56,351 nucleotides of DNA from Desulfovibrio sp. (GTDB taxonomy: Bacteria > Desulfobacterota > Desulfovibrionia > Desulfovibrionales > Desulfovibrionaceae): NCBI GenBank assembly GCA_031288535.1, contig JAITRF010000150.1, positions 1 to 56,351 of the forward strand. The letters are read 5' to 3'. The notes under the pieces are model-generated. The model saw only the letters and a list, made by a program, of their open reading frames with translations. It had not been told where the DNA came from and did not search any database. A program made the position numbers and the translations under genes. Positions 32,468 through 40,388 of the stretch are shown here, in pieces; the stretch's first letter is position 1; every line of letters starts with the position of its first letter.

Positions 32468-33585
32468 CCCCCGCGTCCACTCCCCTCACTCCTCTCACTC
32501 CCCTCACTCCTCTGGACGCCTGGATTGAACGCGCCCTGCCCGCCGGTAGCGGTCCTCTGCCGGAGCGCGTCCTGCAGGCGCAGCTTGAGGGACTGCGGCG
32601 GCTGCTCGGCTATGTGAGCGAACGCAGCCCATTTTATGCCGCGTATTTCGCGGGGCGGTCCCTTTGCCTGGAAAACCCGGCGGACCTGGCTCGCCTGCCT
32701 TTCACCGAAGCCCGGCATCTGCGCGAGTGGAAGAAATTTCTCTGCGTTTCGCACGGCGAGGTGCGGCGTTTTGTGACCCTGGACACATCCGGCACCAGCG
32801 GATCACCCAAGCGCCTGGCTTTTACGGAAAACGACCTTGCCGCCACGCGGGATTTCTTCCGCGTGGGCTTAAGCGAACTCGTCCGCCCGGGAGAGCGTCT
32901 GGGCGTGCTTCTGCCGGGGGGCGAACGCCCCGACGGGGTGGCGGATCAGTTGCGTCAGGCCCTAAGCCTCCGGGGCACGGCAGTGGCAAGCCTGCCTCCG
33001 GCTTTTAAGGAGCCGAAAGAACTGGCCGCCTGGGTGATCGAGGGGAAATTCCATTGCCTGGTGGCCCTGCCGGGGCAGTTGCGCGCCCTGCTCGCCCTGC
33101 TGCCCGAGGCCCCCGCTCCCCTGCGCTCGGTCCTATCCAGCGCGGACCGTCTTGATCCACGGCTCGGAGATGCCCTGCGCAGGGACTGGGACTGCGATCT
33201 GCGGGACCACTACGGACTCACTGAAAGCGCCTACGGTCTGGGAGTGGAGTGCGCGGCGCACGACGGCTATCACTTGCGCTCCCTGGATGTCTTCACGGAA
33301 ATAGTGGATGTGCGGACAAATGCCCTCCTGCCGCCCGGAGAGACAGGAGAGGTGGTCATCAGCACCCTGCGGCGCGAGGCAATGCCTCTGATGCGCTACC
33401 GCACCGGCGACGTGGCCTGCCTTCTGCCCGGTCCCTGCCGCTGCGGCAGCCCCATGCCGCGCCTTGGCCCCATACTGGGAAGACTCGAACGATCTTCGGG
33501 CGGGGATGCGCGTCTTGTCCGGCCGCCCAAGGGAGGGATGGGGCGCGCTGGTTTTACAGCCGCTCCGGTGGAAGCCGCCCTTTGA
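32464..33585 (+). CDS. Adenylate-forming ligase, phenylacetate-CoA-ligase-like (DVU_1553-like)
   Basis: A 373-residue cytosolic AMP-forming ligase. The P-loop motif TSGTSGSPKRLAFTENDL is near 109; DHYGLTESAYG is near 249; the adenylation motif LMRYRTGDVACLLPG is close to the C-terminus, and the protein ends soon after. It is about 60 residues shorter than PaaK, so the mobile C-terminal domain is reduced, which may limit it to acyl-AMP formation. The N-terminus carries a TPL repeat (residues 6-17) encoded by a 9-bp tandem repeat. It is translationally coupled to the methyltransferase. Confidence 0.85.
   Translation: MTPASTPLTPLTPLTPLDAWIERALPAGSGPLPERVLQAQLEGLRRLLGYVSERSPFYAAYFAGRSLCLENPADLARLPFTEARHLREWKKFLCVSHGEVRRFVTLDTSGTSGSPKRLAFTENDLAATRDFFRVGLSELVRPGERLGVLLPGGERPDGVADQLRQALSLRGTAVASLPPAFKEPKELAAWVIEGKFHCLVALPGQLRALLALLPEAPAPLRSVLSSADRLDPRLGDALRRDWDCDLRDHYGLTESAYGLGVECAAHDGYHLRSLDVFTEIVDVRTNALLPPGETGEVVISTLRREAMPLMRYRTGDVACLLPGPCRCGSPMPRLGPILGRLERSSGGDARLVRPPKGGMGRAGFTAAPVEAAL
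32476..32513 (+). repeat. 9-bp tandem repeat inside the ligase gene
   Basis: About four units of CCCCTCACT/CCTCTCACT encode consecutive TPL triplets at the N-terminus of the ligase. The unit is a multiple of three, so copy-number change would keep the frame. Confidence 0.7.
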
Positions 33586-33694
33586 AAACGTATAAACCGC
33601 TTTGCGGGAATTTGCCTGCAAATCCCCGCCGCGAGATTGTCGAGAGGCGGACTTGTTTCGCCGCCAAGCGACAATCTCAAGCGTAAAACGCTCC
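33586..33694 (+). repeat. Type-1 modular hairpin repeat (modules B-C)
   Basis: GCGGGAATTTGCCTGCAAATC (module B) and CGCGAGATTGTCGAGAGGCGG pairing with CCGCCAAGCGACAATCTC (module C), ending AAGCGTAAAACGCTCC. It fills the gap inside the presumed operon between ligase and nucleotidyltransferase and ends 12 bases before the GTG start. Confidence 0.8.
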
Positions 33695-33705
33695 GGAGAG
33701 ACCCC

Positions 33706-34320
33706 GTGAAGTTCTGCGCCCTGATCCTGGCCGGCGGACGGTCCGCGCGCATGGGCAAAGTGAAGCCACTTCTGCCTTTGCCGCGAAAAAACGCCGGCCC
33801 CCGCTCCGCCCTTGCGACCCTGGCCTGCCTGTACTCAAGCGCCGGGGTGCGGGATGTGCTGGTGGTAAGCGGTTTTCACGCCGAGGCCGTGGAAGGGGCC
33901 GCGCGCGCCCTGTCCCTTGCCGTCGCGCGCAACCTTCGCCCGGAGCGGGGCATGTTCTCTTCGGTGCGCGTGGGTCTTGAGGCCGCGCCCGCGGACTGCG
34001 ACGGCATTTTCGTCCATCCCGCCGACGTGCCCCTGGTCGGCGGACATACCCTGAAGCTCCTGATCGAAGCCGCTTCCGAAAATTTCGACGCCGTGCTGAT
34101 CCCCTGTCACAAGGGCCGCCCCGGCCACCCCCCGCTTCTGCCGGCCGTTTTCCGGGAAGCCGTGCTCGAACACGCGGGCGGCGGAGGACTGCGCGCCGCC
34201 CTGGCGGGATTGCCGGGGAGAGAAGTGGACACGCCCGATCCCTTCATTCTCGAAGACATGGACCGTCCGGAAGACTACAGGCGCATCGAGCGTCTCGCCC
34301 GGATCGGGAGTGTGCCGTGA
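33706..34320 (+). CDS. MobA/MocA-like molybdopterin nucleotidyltransferase (DVU_1551-like)
   Basis: A 204-residue NTP-transferase from GTG 33706 with GGAGA six bases upstream. The N-terminal LILAGGRSARMGKVKPLLPL (about 6-25) is the nucleotide-binding signature. FVHPADVPLVGGHT carries the metal-binding Asp, and GRPGHPPLLPAVF matches the MocA/MobA group. Mop-type aldehyde oxidoreductases use molybdopterin cytosine dinucleotide, so a MocA-like cytidylyltransferase role is the natural inference. The gene product after it is a histidine phosphatase, coupled by a GTGA overlap. Confidence 0.85.
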   Translation: MKFCALILAGGRSARMGKVKPLLPLPRKNAGPRSALATLACLYSSAGVRDVLVVSGFHAEAVEGAARALSLAVARNLRPERGMFSSVRVGLEAAPADCDGIFVHPADVPLVGGHTLKLLIEAASENFDAVLIPCHKGRPGHPPLLPAVFREAVLEHAGGGGLRAALAGLPGREVDTPDPFILEDMDRPEDYRRIERLARIGSVP

Positions 34321-34883
34321 AAGCCCTGGTCCTCGCGCGCCACGGCGCCTTGGCCCCCAATCCGGAACGGCGCTTCATCGGGGTCTCGGACCTGCCCTTG
34401 AGCGATGCGGGCAGAAAACAGATACGCGCCCTGGCCCGCAATCCGGCGGACACGATAGGGAACCCGGCCGCGATCTTCTGCTCGGACCTGGCCCGTTCAA
34501 GGGAGAGCGCGGCCGTTCTTGCCGCGGCGCTCAAAAACGTCCCCCTGCATATTGAGCCGGGCTTGCGGGAGATCGACCTGGGTCGCTGGGAGATGCTCAG
34601 TCCCGCCGAAGTGCGGCTGGCCTTTCCCGGCCAATACGAAGCGCGCGGGCTCTCCCCCGCGTCATTTCGCCCGGCGGGAGGGGAAAGTTTTTGCGACCTG
34701 CGCGAAAGGGTTCTCGCCGCCCACGCCCGGATGCGCGCGCGCTACCCGGAGGCCCTTTTGCTCATGGTCGGCCACGCCGGGGTCAACAGGACCCTGATCG
34801 CCGAATATCTGGCCCTGCCGCTCGCGGACCTCTTCTCCATCCCTCAGCCTTACGCCTGCCTGAGCCTGCTTGAGGGGTGGTGA
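34317..34883 (+). CDS. Histidine phosphatase (phosphoglycerate-mutase / CobC-like)
   Basis: A 188-residue cytosolic phosphatase. The catalytic RHG motif is in LVLARHGALAPN (phospho-His9). FCSDLARSRESA carries the second Arg, LREIDLGRWE the catalytic acid and VGHAG the second His. The layout resembles CobC/alpha-ribazole phosphatase. The substrate is unknown; in context it could dephosphorylate a cofactor intermediate. Its GTG start overlaps the nucleotidyltransferase stop. The gene converges on xdhC. Confidence 0.88.
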   Translation: MKALVLARHGALAPNPERRFIGVSDLPLSDAGRKQIRALARNPADTIGNPAAIFCSDLARSRESAAVLAAALKNVPLHIEPGLREIDLGRWEMLSPAEVRLAFPGQYEARGLSPASFRPAGGESFCDLRERVLAAHARMRARYPEALLLMVGHAGVNRTLIAEYLALPLADLFSIPQPYACLSLLEGW

Positions 34884-34904
34884 AACCTGAAACGCAAACG
34901 GGCG

Positions 34905-35900
34905 TCAGACCCCCGCCTCGATGAGCACTTCCATGACGCCCCCGCAGACCATGCCGTCCTCTTCGGCGGAATCCGTCATATCCACGGTTTTACGGCGCCA
35001 GCCGCCCTGCGCGGCTATGCGCCGCGCCTCCCGGACGACTTCGGCTTCGGCGCAGCCCCCGCCTATGCTGCCGATAATGCGGCCGTCCTCAAGAACGGCC
35101 ATTTTCGCCCCCGCCCCCCTGGGCGCCGATCCCTTGACCGAAAGCACCGTTACCAGCGCGGCCTTCTCCCCGTGATCCGAGGCCAGCCATTGCAAGAGTT
35201 CCGCATCCGCGAAGGCCCCTTCATCCCGCCCGCTCCCCGCCGGGGATTGCCCGCGCCGCGTCTGCACCATTTCCGCGAGAATGGACAAGGCGATTTCCTC
35301 GGGCGTAACCGCGCCTATGGCAAGGCCGATGGGGGCGTGCAGGTTTTCCAGAACTTCCGGAGCGAAGCCTTCCCCAAGCAGTTGTTCTCTGACGATGCGC
35401 ACGCGCCGCTTTGAACCGATCATGCCCACGTAACGCGGCGGCTCTCCCCTCAGAACGGCGCGCAGGCAGTCCTGGTCGTGCTTGTGTCCCCTGGTCACTA
35501 CGGCCACATAGTCGCTTTTGCGAAAGGCAAGCCGTCCGGCCGCCGCCTCGAAATAATCGCAGACAACCTCGCGCGCCGCCGGAAACCGCTCCCGGTTCGC
35601 AAAGGAGGGTCTGTCGTCGAAAACGACGACCTCAAAGCGGAGCATGGCGCCCATGGCCGCCAGCGGGACAGCCACATGGCCCGCTCCCAGTATGACCAGC
35701 CGGGATTCGGGGGACAGACGCTCAAAAACAGTGAACCCCTCCCCATCTTCGGCGACGCGTAACGCCCTCTCTCCGCCGCCGAAAGCGCCCGCGTCCGCGC
35801 ACAGGGTCTTGGTCAACCCTTCCGGACGGCAGACGGTAAGCAACGCGGCCTCGCGCCCCTTTCCCAAGTTGTCGAGCAGTTGTCGGTAAATGTTCGGCAT
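34905..35900 (-). CDS. xdhC: XdhC-family molybdo-enzyme maturation factor with unusual domain order
   Basis: 331 residues from ATG 35900 (GGGAG upstream). A Rossmann domain with LVILGAGHVAVPLA (about 69-82), FDDRPSFANRERFP and YVGMIGSKRR occupies the middle. The CoxI-like segment LVTVLSVKGSAPRGAGAKMAVLEDG...GSIGGGCAEAEV is at the C-terminus (about 257-300), whereas most XdhC proteins carry it N-terminally. XdhC proteins bind Moco, help its sulfuration and insert it into xanthine/aldehyde oxidoreductases. It is read opposite to the rest of the cluster. Confidence 0.88.
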   Translation of the reverse strand: MPNIYRQLLDNLGKGREAALLTVCRPEGLTKTLCADAGAFGGGERALRVAEDGEGFTVFERLSPESRLVILGAGHVAVPLAAMGAMLRFEVVVFDDRPSFANRERFPAAREVVCDYFEAAAGRLAFRKSDYVAVVTRGHKHDQDCLRAVLRGEPPRYVGMIGSKRRVRIVREQLLGEGFAPEVLENLHAPIGLAIGAVTPEEIALSILAEMVQTRRGQSPAGSGRDEGAFADAELLQWLASDHGEKAALVTVLSVKGSAPRGAGAKMAVLEDGRIIGSIGGGCAEAEVVREARRIAAQGGWRRKTVDMTDSAEEDGMVCGGVMEVLIEAGV

Positions 35901-36026
35901 CAGCCTGCTCCCGTGCGCCCGAAAAAATCCCTCCGGGACGCTGCGGAGAAAATTTGCTGGAGACAATTTACTGTTGCCATTATGTACTAAATGACATATT
36001 TTTACAATAAAGCGTGACCAGATTCT

Positions 36027-36126
36027 CAGGGCGGCGCAATAAGATGCGTCGGCCCTGCGGCGATGCGCAAGCATCACCCGAGGCCGCAGGCTTCGTAAGG
36101 AGCAAGGCGGCTTTGCCCGCCTGCGG
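36027..36126 (+). repeat. Type-2 hairpin element, truncated copy
   Basis: CAGGGCGGCGCAATAAGATG, a CGTCGGCCCTG stem, GCGATGCGCAAGCATC and GGCCGCAGGCTTCGTAAGG boxes are present; the AT-rich half of the full element is missing. It lies 70 bases upstream of the molybdopterin-binding protein gene. Confidence 0.7.
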
Positions 36127-36172
36127 CGACCCCGGGCGCAAAAGGCTGTAAGGAACCGCTGATTTATCGAGG

Positions 36173-36199
36173 TTTCAAGCCATAAAGGAATTTTTGGTG
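36173..36199 (+). promoter_or_regulatory. Recurrent translation-initiation motif (GTG version)
   Basis: TTTCAAGC then CATAAAGGAATTTTTGGTG. AAGGA lies seven bases before GTG 36197 and decides the start of the molybdopterin-binding protein. Confidence 0.6.
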
Positions 36200-37222
36200 A
36201 AAAGTATCCCCACGCGCGCGGCGGTCGGCCTGACCCTCTGCCACGACATCACGGAAATCATACCCGGAAAAATTAAGCACGCCGCCTTCAAACGCGGCCA
36301 CAGGGTGCGCCCGGAGGATGTGGAGCATCTTCTGCGTCTCGGCAAGGAAAATCTCTATATCTGGGAAGCGGAACAGGATGCGGTGCATGAGGACGAGGCG
36401 GCCCGCCGCCTTGCGGCCGCCTTTGCCGGGCCCGGGGTGGTTTTCTGCGAACCCTCGGAAGGCCGCGTCAATTTCCGGGCCGCGCGGCGCGGCCTTTTTG
36501 TCGTCAATCGCGAACTTCTGGACCGCGTGAACGCCATACCGGACGTAACCGCGGCCACGGCCCACGGCATGCAGGCCGTGGAAAAGGACAGGCTGCTGGC
36601 CGGAACCAGGGTCATCCCCCTGGCCGTCGCGGAAAGTTCGCTTCTGGCCGCCGAAGACTGCTGCCGCCAGGCCTTCTCCCCCCTGCTTTCCATCCTGCCT
36701 TTCAAAAAACACCGCGTGGCCGTCGTCGTCACCGGTCGGGAGGTTTTCGAGGGCATAATCAAGGACGGCTTCGTCCCGGTTCTGAAAAAGAAATTCAAGG
36801 CCTGGGGCTCAACGGTCTTCAGGGAACAGACCGTGCCGGACGAGACCTCGGCTACGGCCGCGGCCATTCTGGAGGCGCTTGCGCAGGGCGCGGACATGGT
36901 CTGCGTCACCGGCGGCATGAGCGTGGACCCGGACGATCGGACCCCCGCGGCCATCCGTGACGTGGGTTGCGACATCGTGGTCCGGGGGGTGCCGGTCTTT
37001 CCCGGGGCCATGTTCATGCTCGGCTACAAAGGACGCGTGCCGGTGCTGGGGGTGCCGGGGTGCGTCATGTACCAGCGGGCCAGCGTCTTCGATCTGGTCG
37101 TGCCCCGCATTCTGGCCGGCCAGCGCATCGTGCGGCGCGACCTCTCGGATCTGGCGCACGGGGGCCTGTGCATGAACTGTACGCGTTGCGCATACCCGAA
37201 CTGCGCCTTCGGCAAAGGCTGA
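36197..37222 (+). CDS. Molybdopterin-binding (MoeA/MogA-like) protein with C-terminal Cys cluster
   Basis: 341 residues from GTG 36197. An N-terminal half of unclear family (GLTLCHDITEIIPG...) precedes a MoCF_biosynth domain at about 170-300: VAVVVTGREVFEG, FREQTVPDE, ADMVCVTGGMSVDPDD and VPVLGVPGCVMYQ. This is the molybdopterin-binding fold of MogA/MoeA. The C-terminus ends in CMNCTRCAYPNCAFGKG, four cysteines that could hold an Fe-S cluster, which ordinary MoeA lacks. It lies upstream of mop and is a likely molybdate insertion or cofactor-handling factor. Confidence 0.87.
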   Translation: MKSIPTRAAVGLTLCHDITEIIPGKIKHAAFKRGHRVRPEDVEHLLRLGKENLYIWEAEQDAVHEDEAARRLAAAFAGPGVVFCEPSEGRVNFRAARRGLFVVNRELLDRVNAIPDVTAATAHGMQAVEKDRLLAGTRVIPLAVAESSLLAAEDCCRQAFSPLLSILPFKKHRVAVVVTGREVFEGIIKDGFVPVLKKKFKAWGSTVFREQTVPDETSATAAAILEALAQGADMVCVTGGMSVDPDDRTPAAIRDVGCDIVVRGVPVFPGAMFMLGYKGRVPVLGVPGCVMYQRASVFDLVVPRILAGQRIVRRDLSDLAHGGLCMNCTRCAYPNCAFGKG

Positions 37223-37294
37223 AATTTTTCCGCAATGCCGCAAAAACCCGGCGCAGACCGCGCAAGGACGCCTCCGGAGTAACCCCGGATGAAT

Positions 37295-37369
37295 GCATGT
37301 TACGCCTGAGATTGTCGCTTGACGGCGAAGCAAGTTCGCCTCGCGGCAATCTCAAGCGAAAATCCTCTA
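37295..37369 (-). repeat. Type-1 repeat (module C)
   Basis: GAGATTGTCGCTTGACGGCG and CGCCTCGCGGCAATCTC form a hairpin, with TTACGCCTGAG and TCAAGCGAAAATCCTCT ends. It ends about 23 bases before the mop start codon, so it is within or next to the mop leader. Confidence 0.7.
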
Positions 37370-37391
37370 AAGCAGGAGAAGGAGAGAGGTC

Positions 37392-40109
37392 ATGATCCAG
37401 AAACGCATCTTCATCAACGGAATTGAGCGCAACATCTTCTGCGAGGCCGAAGCGAGCCTTGCGGAAGTGCTGCGCGAACAGCTCGGCCTGACCGGCACCA
37501 AGGTCGGCTGCGGGCAGGGACAGTGCGGGGCCTGCTCCGTTATCCTGGACGGCAGGCTGGTCCGCTCCTGCCTCACCAGGATGAAGCGCGTGCCGGAATT
37601 CGCCAGGGTCACGACCATTGAAGGCGTGGGCGCCCCGGATCGCCTCCATGTGCTTCAGAAGGCCTGGATCAAACACGGGGGCGCGCAGTGCGGCTTTTGT
37701 ACGCCCGGATTCATCGTGTCCGCCAAGGCCCTGCTGGACGAAAACAAGAACCCCTCGCGCACGGAGGTGCGCGAATGGTTCCATAAAAACCACAACCTCT
37801 GCCGCTGTACCGGCTACATCCCGCTGGTGGACGCCGTTCTGGACGCGGCCAGTGTGTTGCGCGGGGAAATGAAGGAATCCGAACTTGATTTCAAGCTCCC
37901 CGCGGACGGACGCGTCTGGGGAAGCAAATACCCCCGCCCCACGGCCGCGGGCAAGGTCACCGGAACTCTGGAGTACGGAGCGGACCTGGCTTTGCAGCTT
38001 CCGGCGGAAGCCCTGCAGATCGCCCTGGTGCAGGCCGAGGTTTCCCACGCCAACATCAAGGGCATAGACGCCTCCGAGGCGGAAAAAATGCCGGGCGTGT
38101 TCAAAGTGGTCACCTATAAGGACGTAAAGGGGAAAAACCGCATCAACGGCGTCCCCTTCTTCCCCGGCAACAAATGCGACGGCTGGGATCGCCCCATTCT
38201 CTGCGATCGGAAAGTTTTCCAGTACGGCGACGCCATAGCCATGGTCTGCGCCGCGACCAAATGCCAGGCCGAGGCCGCGGCCGCCAAGGTCAAAGTTGAC
38301 CTGGAAGTGCTGCCCGCCTACCTGTCCGTGCCCGAAGCCAAGGCTCCGGACGCCATTGAGATCCACCCCGGCATGCCCAACCACTATTTCACCCAGATGC
38401 TGGAAAAGGGCGAAGACACCGCGAAATTCTTCAACAGCCCGGATTACGTCTCGATCGAGGACTTCACCATTTCCAGCCGCCAGCCGCACCTGCCCATGGA
38501 ACCGGACGTGGCCTTCGGCTGGTGGGACGAGGAGGGCAGGCTGCACGTGCATTCCAAGTCCATCGGGGTGCATCTGCATAAGGCCATGATCCAGGAAGGA
38601 TTGGGACTTGCCGAGGACAAGCTGGTTCTGGCCTCCAACCCCATGGGCGGCACCTTCGGGTATAAGTTCAGCCCGACCATCGAAGCCCTGGTAGGCGTAG
38701 CCGTCATGGCCACCGGACGGCCCTGCGCCCTGGTCTTCAATTACAAACAGCAACAGCAATACACCGGCAAACGCTCCCCCTTCTACACCACCATCCGCTT
38801 CGCGGCGGACAAGCAGGGCAAACTTGTGGCCATGGAATCCGATTTCGACGTGGACCACGGCCCCTATTCGGAGTTCGGCGATCTCCTGACCATGCGCGGC
38901 ATCCAGTTCATGGGCGCGGGCTACGACATCCCCAACATGCGCGGCGAAGGGCGCACCATCTGCACCAACCACGCGTGGGGGTCGGCCTTCCGGGGCTACG
39001 GCGGACCCCAGGCCTTCCTGGCGACGGAAACCGCCCTGGACCAGCTGGCGGAAAAACTCTGCATGGACCCCCTGGAATTCCGCTATAAAAACGTGTATCG
39101 CCAAGGGGCGACAAACCCGAGCGGCCAGACCCCGGATTCCTTCTCCCTGCCCAAGATGCTCGACGCGTTGCGGCCCAAATACAAAGCGGCCCTCGAAAAG
39201 GCCAAAAAGGAATCCACCCCGGCCTTCAGGAAAGGCGTGGGCATATCCACCGGCGTGTACGGCTGCGGCCTTGACGGTCCGGACTCCTCCCAGGCCTACG
39301 TGGAAATGCATGAGGACGGCTGCATCACCGTAGGCACCGCCTGGGAAGACCACGGCCAGGGCGCTGACGCGGGCGCGGTCGGGACGGCCCATGAAGCCCT
39401 GCGGCCCATGGGAGTCAGCCCGGACAAGCTGCGCTTCACCTGGCCGGATACGGACAAGCCGGTATCCGGGCCGGCGGGCGGTTCCCGCTCCCAGGTGATG
39501 ACCGGGGGCGCGATCCGCGTGGCTTGCGAAAACCTGCTCGCCGCCGCCAAAAAAGCCGACGGTTCCTACATGACTTACGCGGAACTGAAGGCCGCCGGCA
39601 AACCGGCAAAATACGAGGGGACCTTCTCCGTGCCCGGCGTGCCCAATAACGAGAAAGGCCAGGGCAAACCCTTCATGGTGTACATGTACGGGGTCTATAT
39701 GGCCGAGGTGACGGTGGAAACGGCCACCGGCAAAGTCGCCGTGGATCGGGTCACCAACATGCTGGACATCGGCAAAGTCAACAACCGTCTGGTAGTGGAC
39801 GGACAGAACTGGGGCGGCATAGCTCAGGGCATCGGTTACGCCCTCTTTGAAGACTTCGAAGACATCAAGAAAGACGCGACCATGCTCGGGGCGGGTTTTC
39901 CGACCGTCAAACAGATCCCGGACGACATCGAAGTCATTTATTTTGAGGAACCGCGCGAATACGGCGTGTTCGGCGCCGCGGGCACGGGCGAAGTGCCCCT
40001 GTGCGGCATGCATCCCGCCGTGCTGAACGCCATCTACAACGCCTGCGGAGCGCGCGTGAAGCGTATCCCGGCCCTTCCGGAAAGGGTCCTGGAAGCCATG
40101 CCCCGGTAA
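37392..40109 (+). CDS. mop: Molybdenum aldehyde oxidoreductase (Mop)
   Basis: A 905-residue xanthine-oxidase-family enzyme that oxidises aldehydes to carboxylic acids. Two N-terminal [2Fe-2S] domains use Cys40, 45, 48, 60 and Cys100, 103, 137, 139, the same numbers I recall for the 907-residue D. gigas Mop. Moco-domain motifs include NPMGGTFGYKFSPT, GSAFRGYGGPQAF, WEDHGQGAD and the active-site GTGEVPL with Glu867. There is no FAD domain, as in D. gigas. The enzyme is cytosolic with molybdopterin cytosine dinucleotide expected. Purines near 37373-37385 (AGGAGAAGGAGAGAGG) provide the ribosome site. Confidence 0.97.
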   Translation: MIQKRIFINGIERNIFCEAEASLAEVLREQLGLTGTKVGCGQGQCGACSVILDGRLVRSCLTRMKRVPEFARVTTIEGVGAPDRLHVLQKAWIKHGGAQCGFCTPGFIVSAKALLDENKNPSRTEVREWFHKNHNLCRCTGYIPLVDAVLDAASVLRGEMKESELDFKLPADGRVWGSKYPRPTAAGKVTGTLEYGADLALQLPAEALQIALVQAEVSHANIKGIDASEAEKMPGVFKVVTYKDVKGKNRINGVPFFPGNKCDGWDRPILCDRKVFQYGDAIAMVCAATKCQAEAAAAKVKVDLEVLPAYLSVPEAKAPDAIEIHPGMPNHYFTQMLEKGEDTAKFFNSPDYVSIEDFTISSRQPHLPMEPDVAFGWWDEEGRLHVHSKSIGVHLHKAMIQEGLGLAEDKLVLASNPMGGTFGYKFSPTIEALVGVAVMATGRPCALVFNYKQQQQYTGKRSPFYTTIRFAADKQGKLVAMESDFDVDHGPYSEFGDLLTMRGIQFMGAGYDIPNMRGEGRTICTNHAWGSAFRGYGGPQAFLATETALDQLAEKLCMDPLEFRYKNVYRQGATNPSGQTPDSFSLPKMLDALRPKYKAALEKAKKESTPAFRKGVGISTGVYGCGLDGPDSSQAYVEMHEDGCITVGTAWEDHGQGADAGAVGTAHEALRPMGVSPDKLRFTWPDTDKPVSGPAGGSRSQVMTGGAIRVACENLLAAAKKADGSYMTYAELKAAGKPAKYEGTFSVPGVPNNEKGQGKPFMVYMYGVYMAEVTVETATGKVAVDRVTNMLDIGKVNNRLVVDGQNWGGIAQGIGYALFEDFEDIKKDATMLGAGFPTVKQIPDDIEVIYFEEPREYGVFGAAGTGEVPLCGMHPAVLNAIYNACGARVKRIPALPERVLEAMPR

Positions 40110-40160
40110 CAGGCATAATGCTGACGCCGGATTGCCCCTCCGGAAAGGATGAAATCCTAC

Positions 40161-40293
40161 AGCATTTTGCGCTTGAGATTGTCGCTTTACGGCGGGAGTA
40201 GCCCGCCTGCGCCAATTTCGCGGACGGTGTGACGCTTCGCTTACACCGTCAGAGCATTTCATCGGAAAGATACTTTCAATGGCAAAATGCTCT
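40161..40293 (-). repeat. Type-1 repeat subfamily b
   Basis: Outer ends AGCATTTTGCGCTTGAG and GGCAAAATGCTCT are inverted copies of each other. It contains GATTGTCGCTTTACGGCGG and an inner hairpin GACGGTGTGA...TACACCGTC. It shares its layout with 31458-31585 and separates mop from the dicluster gene. Confidence 0.75.
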
Positions 40294-40388
40294 GAATTCT
40301 CCGGCCGGAAAGCCTTCTTTCCGGCCGGAGAACCCGCGGTATTCCATTTCCGGACGCAAATTCCACAAGGAGAAACACCCGGTCAAGC

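Noticed and set aside
37065..40262. A 1065-codon open frame antisense to mop
   Set aside because: Mop is unmistakable on the plus strand and the antisense product has no domain; it also reads through two repeat elements.
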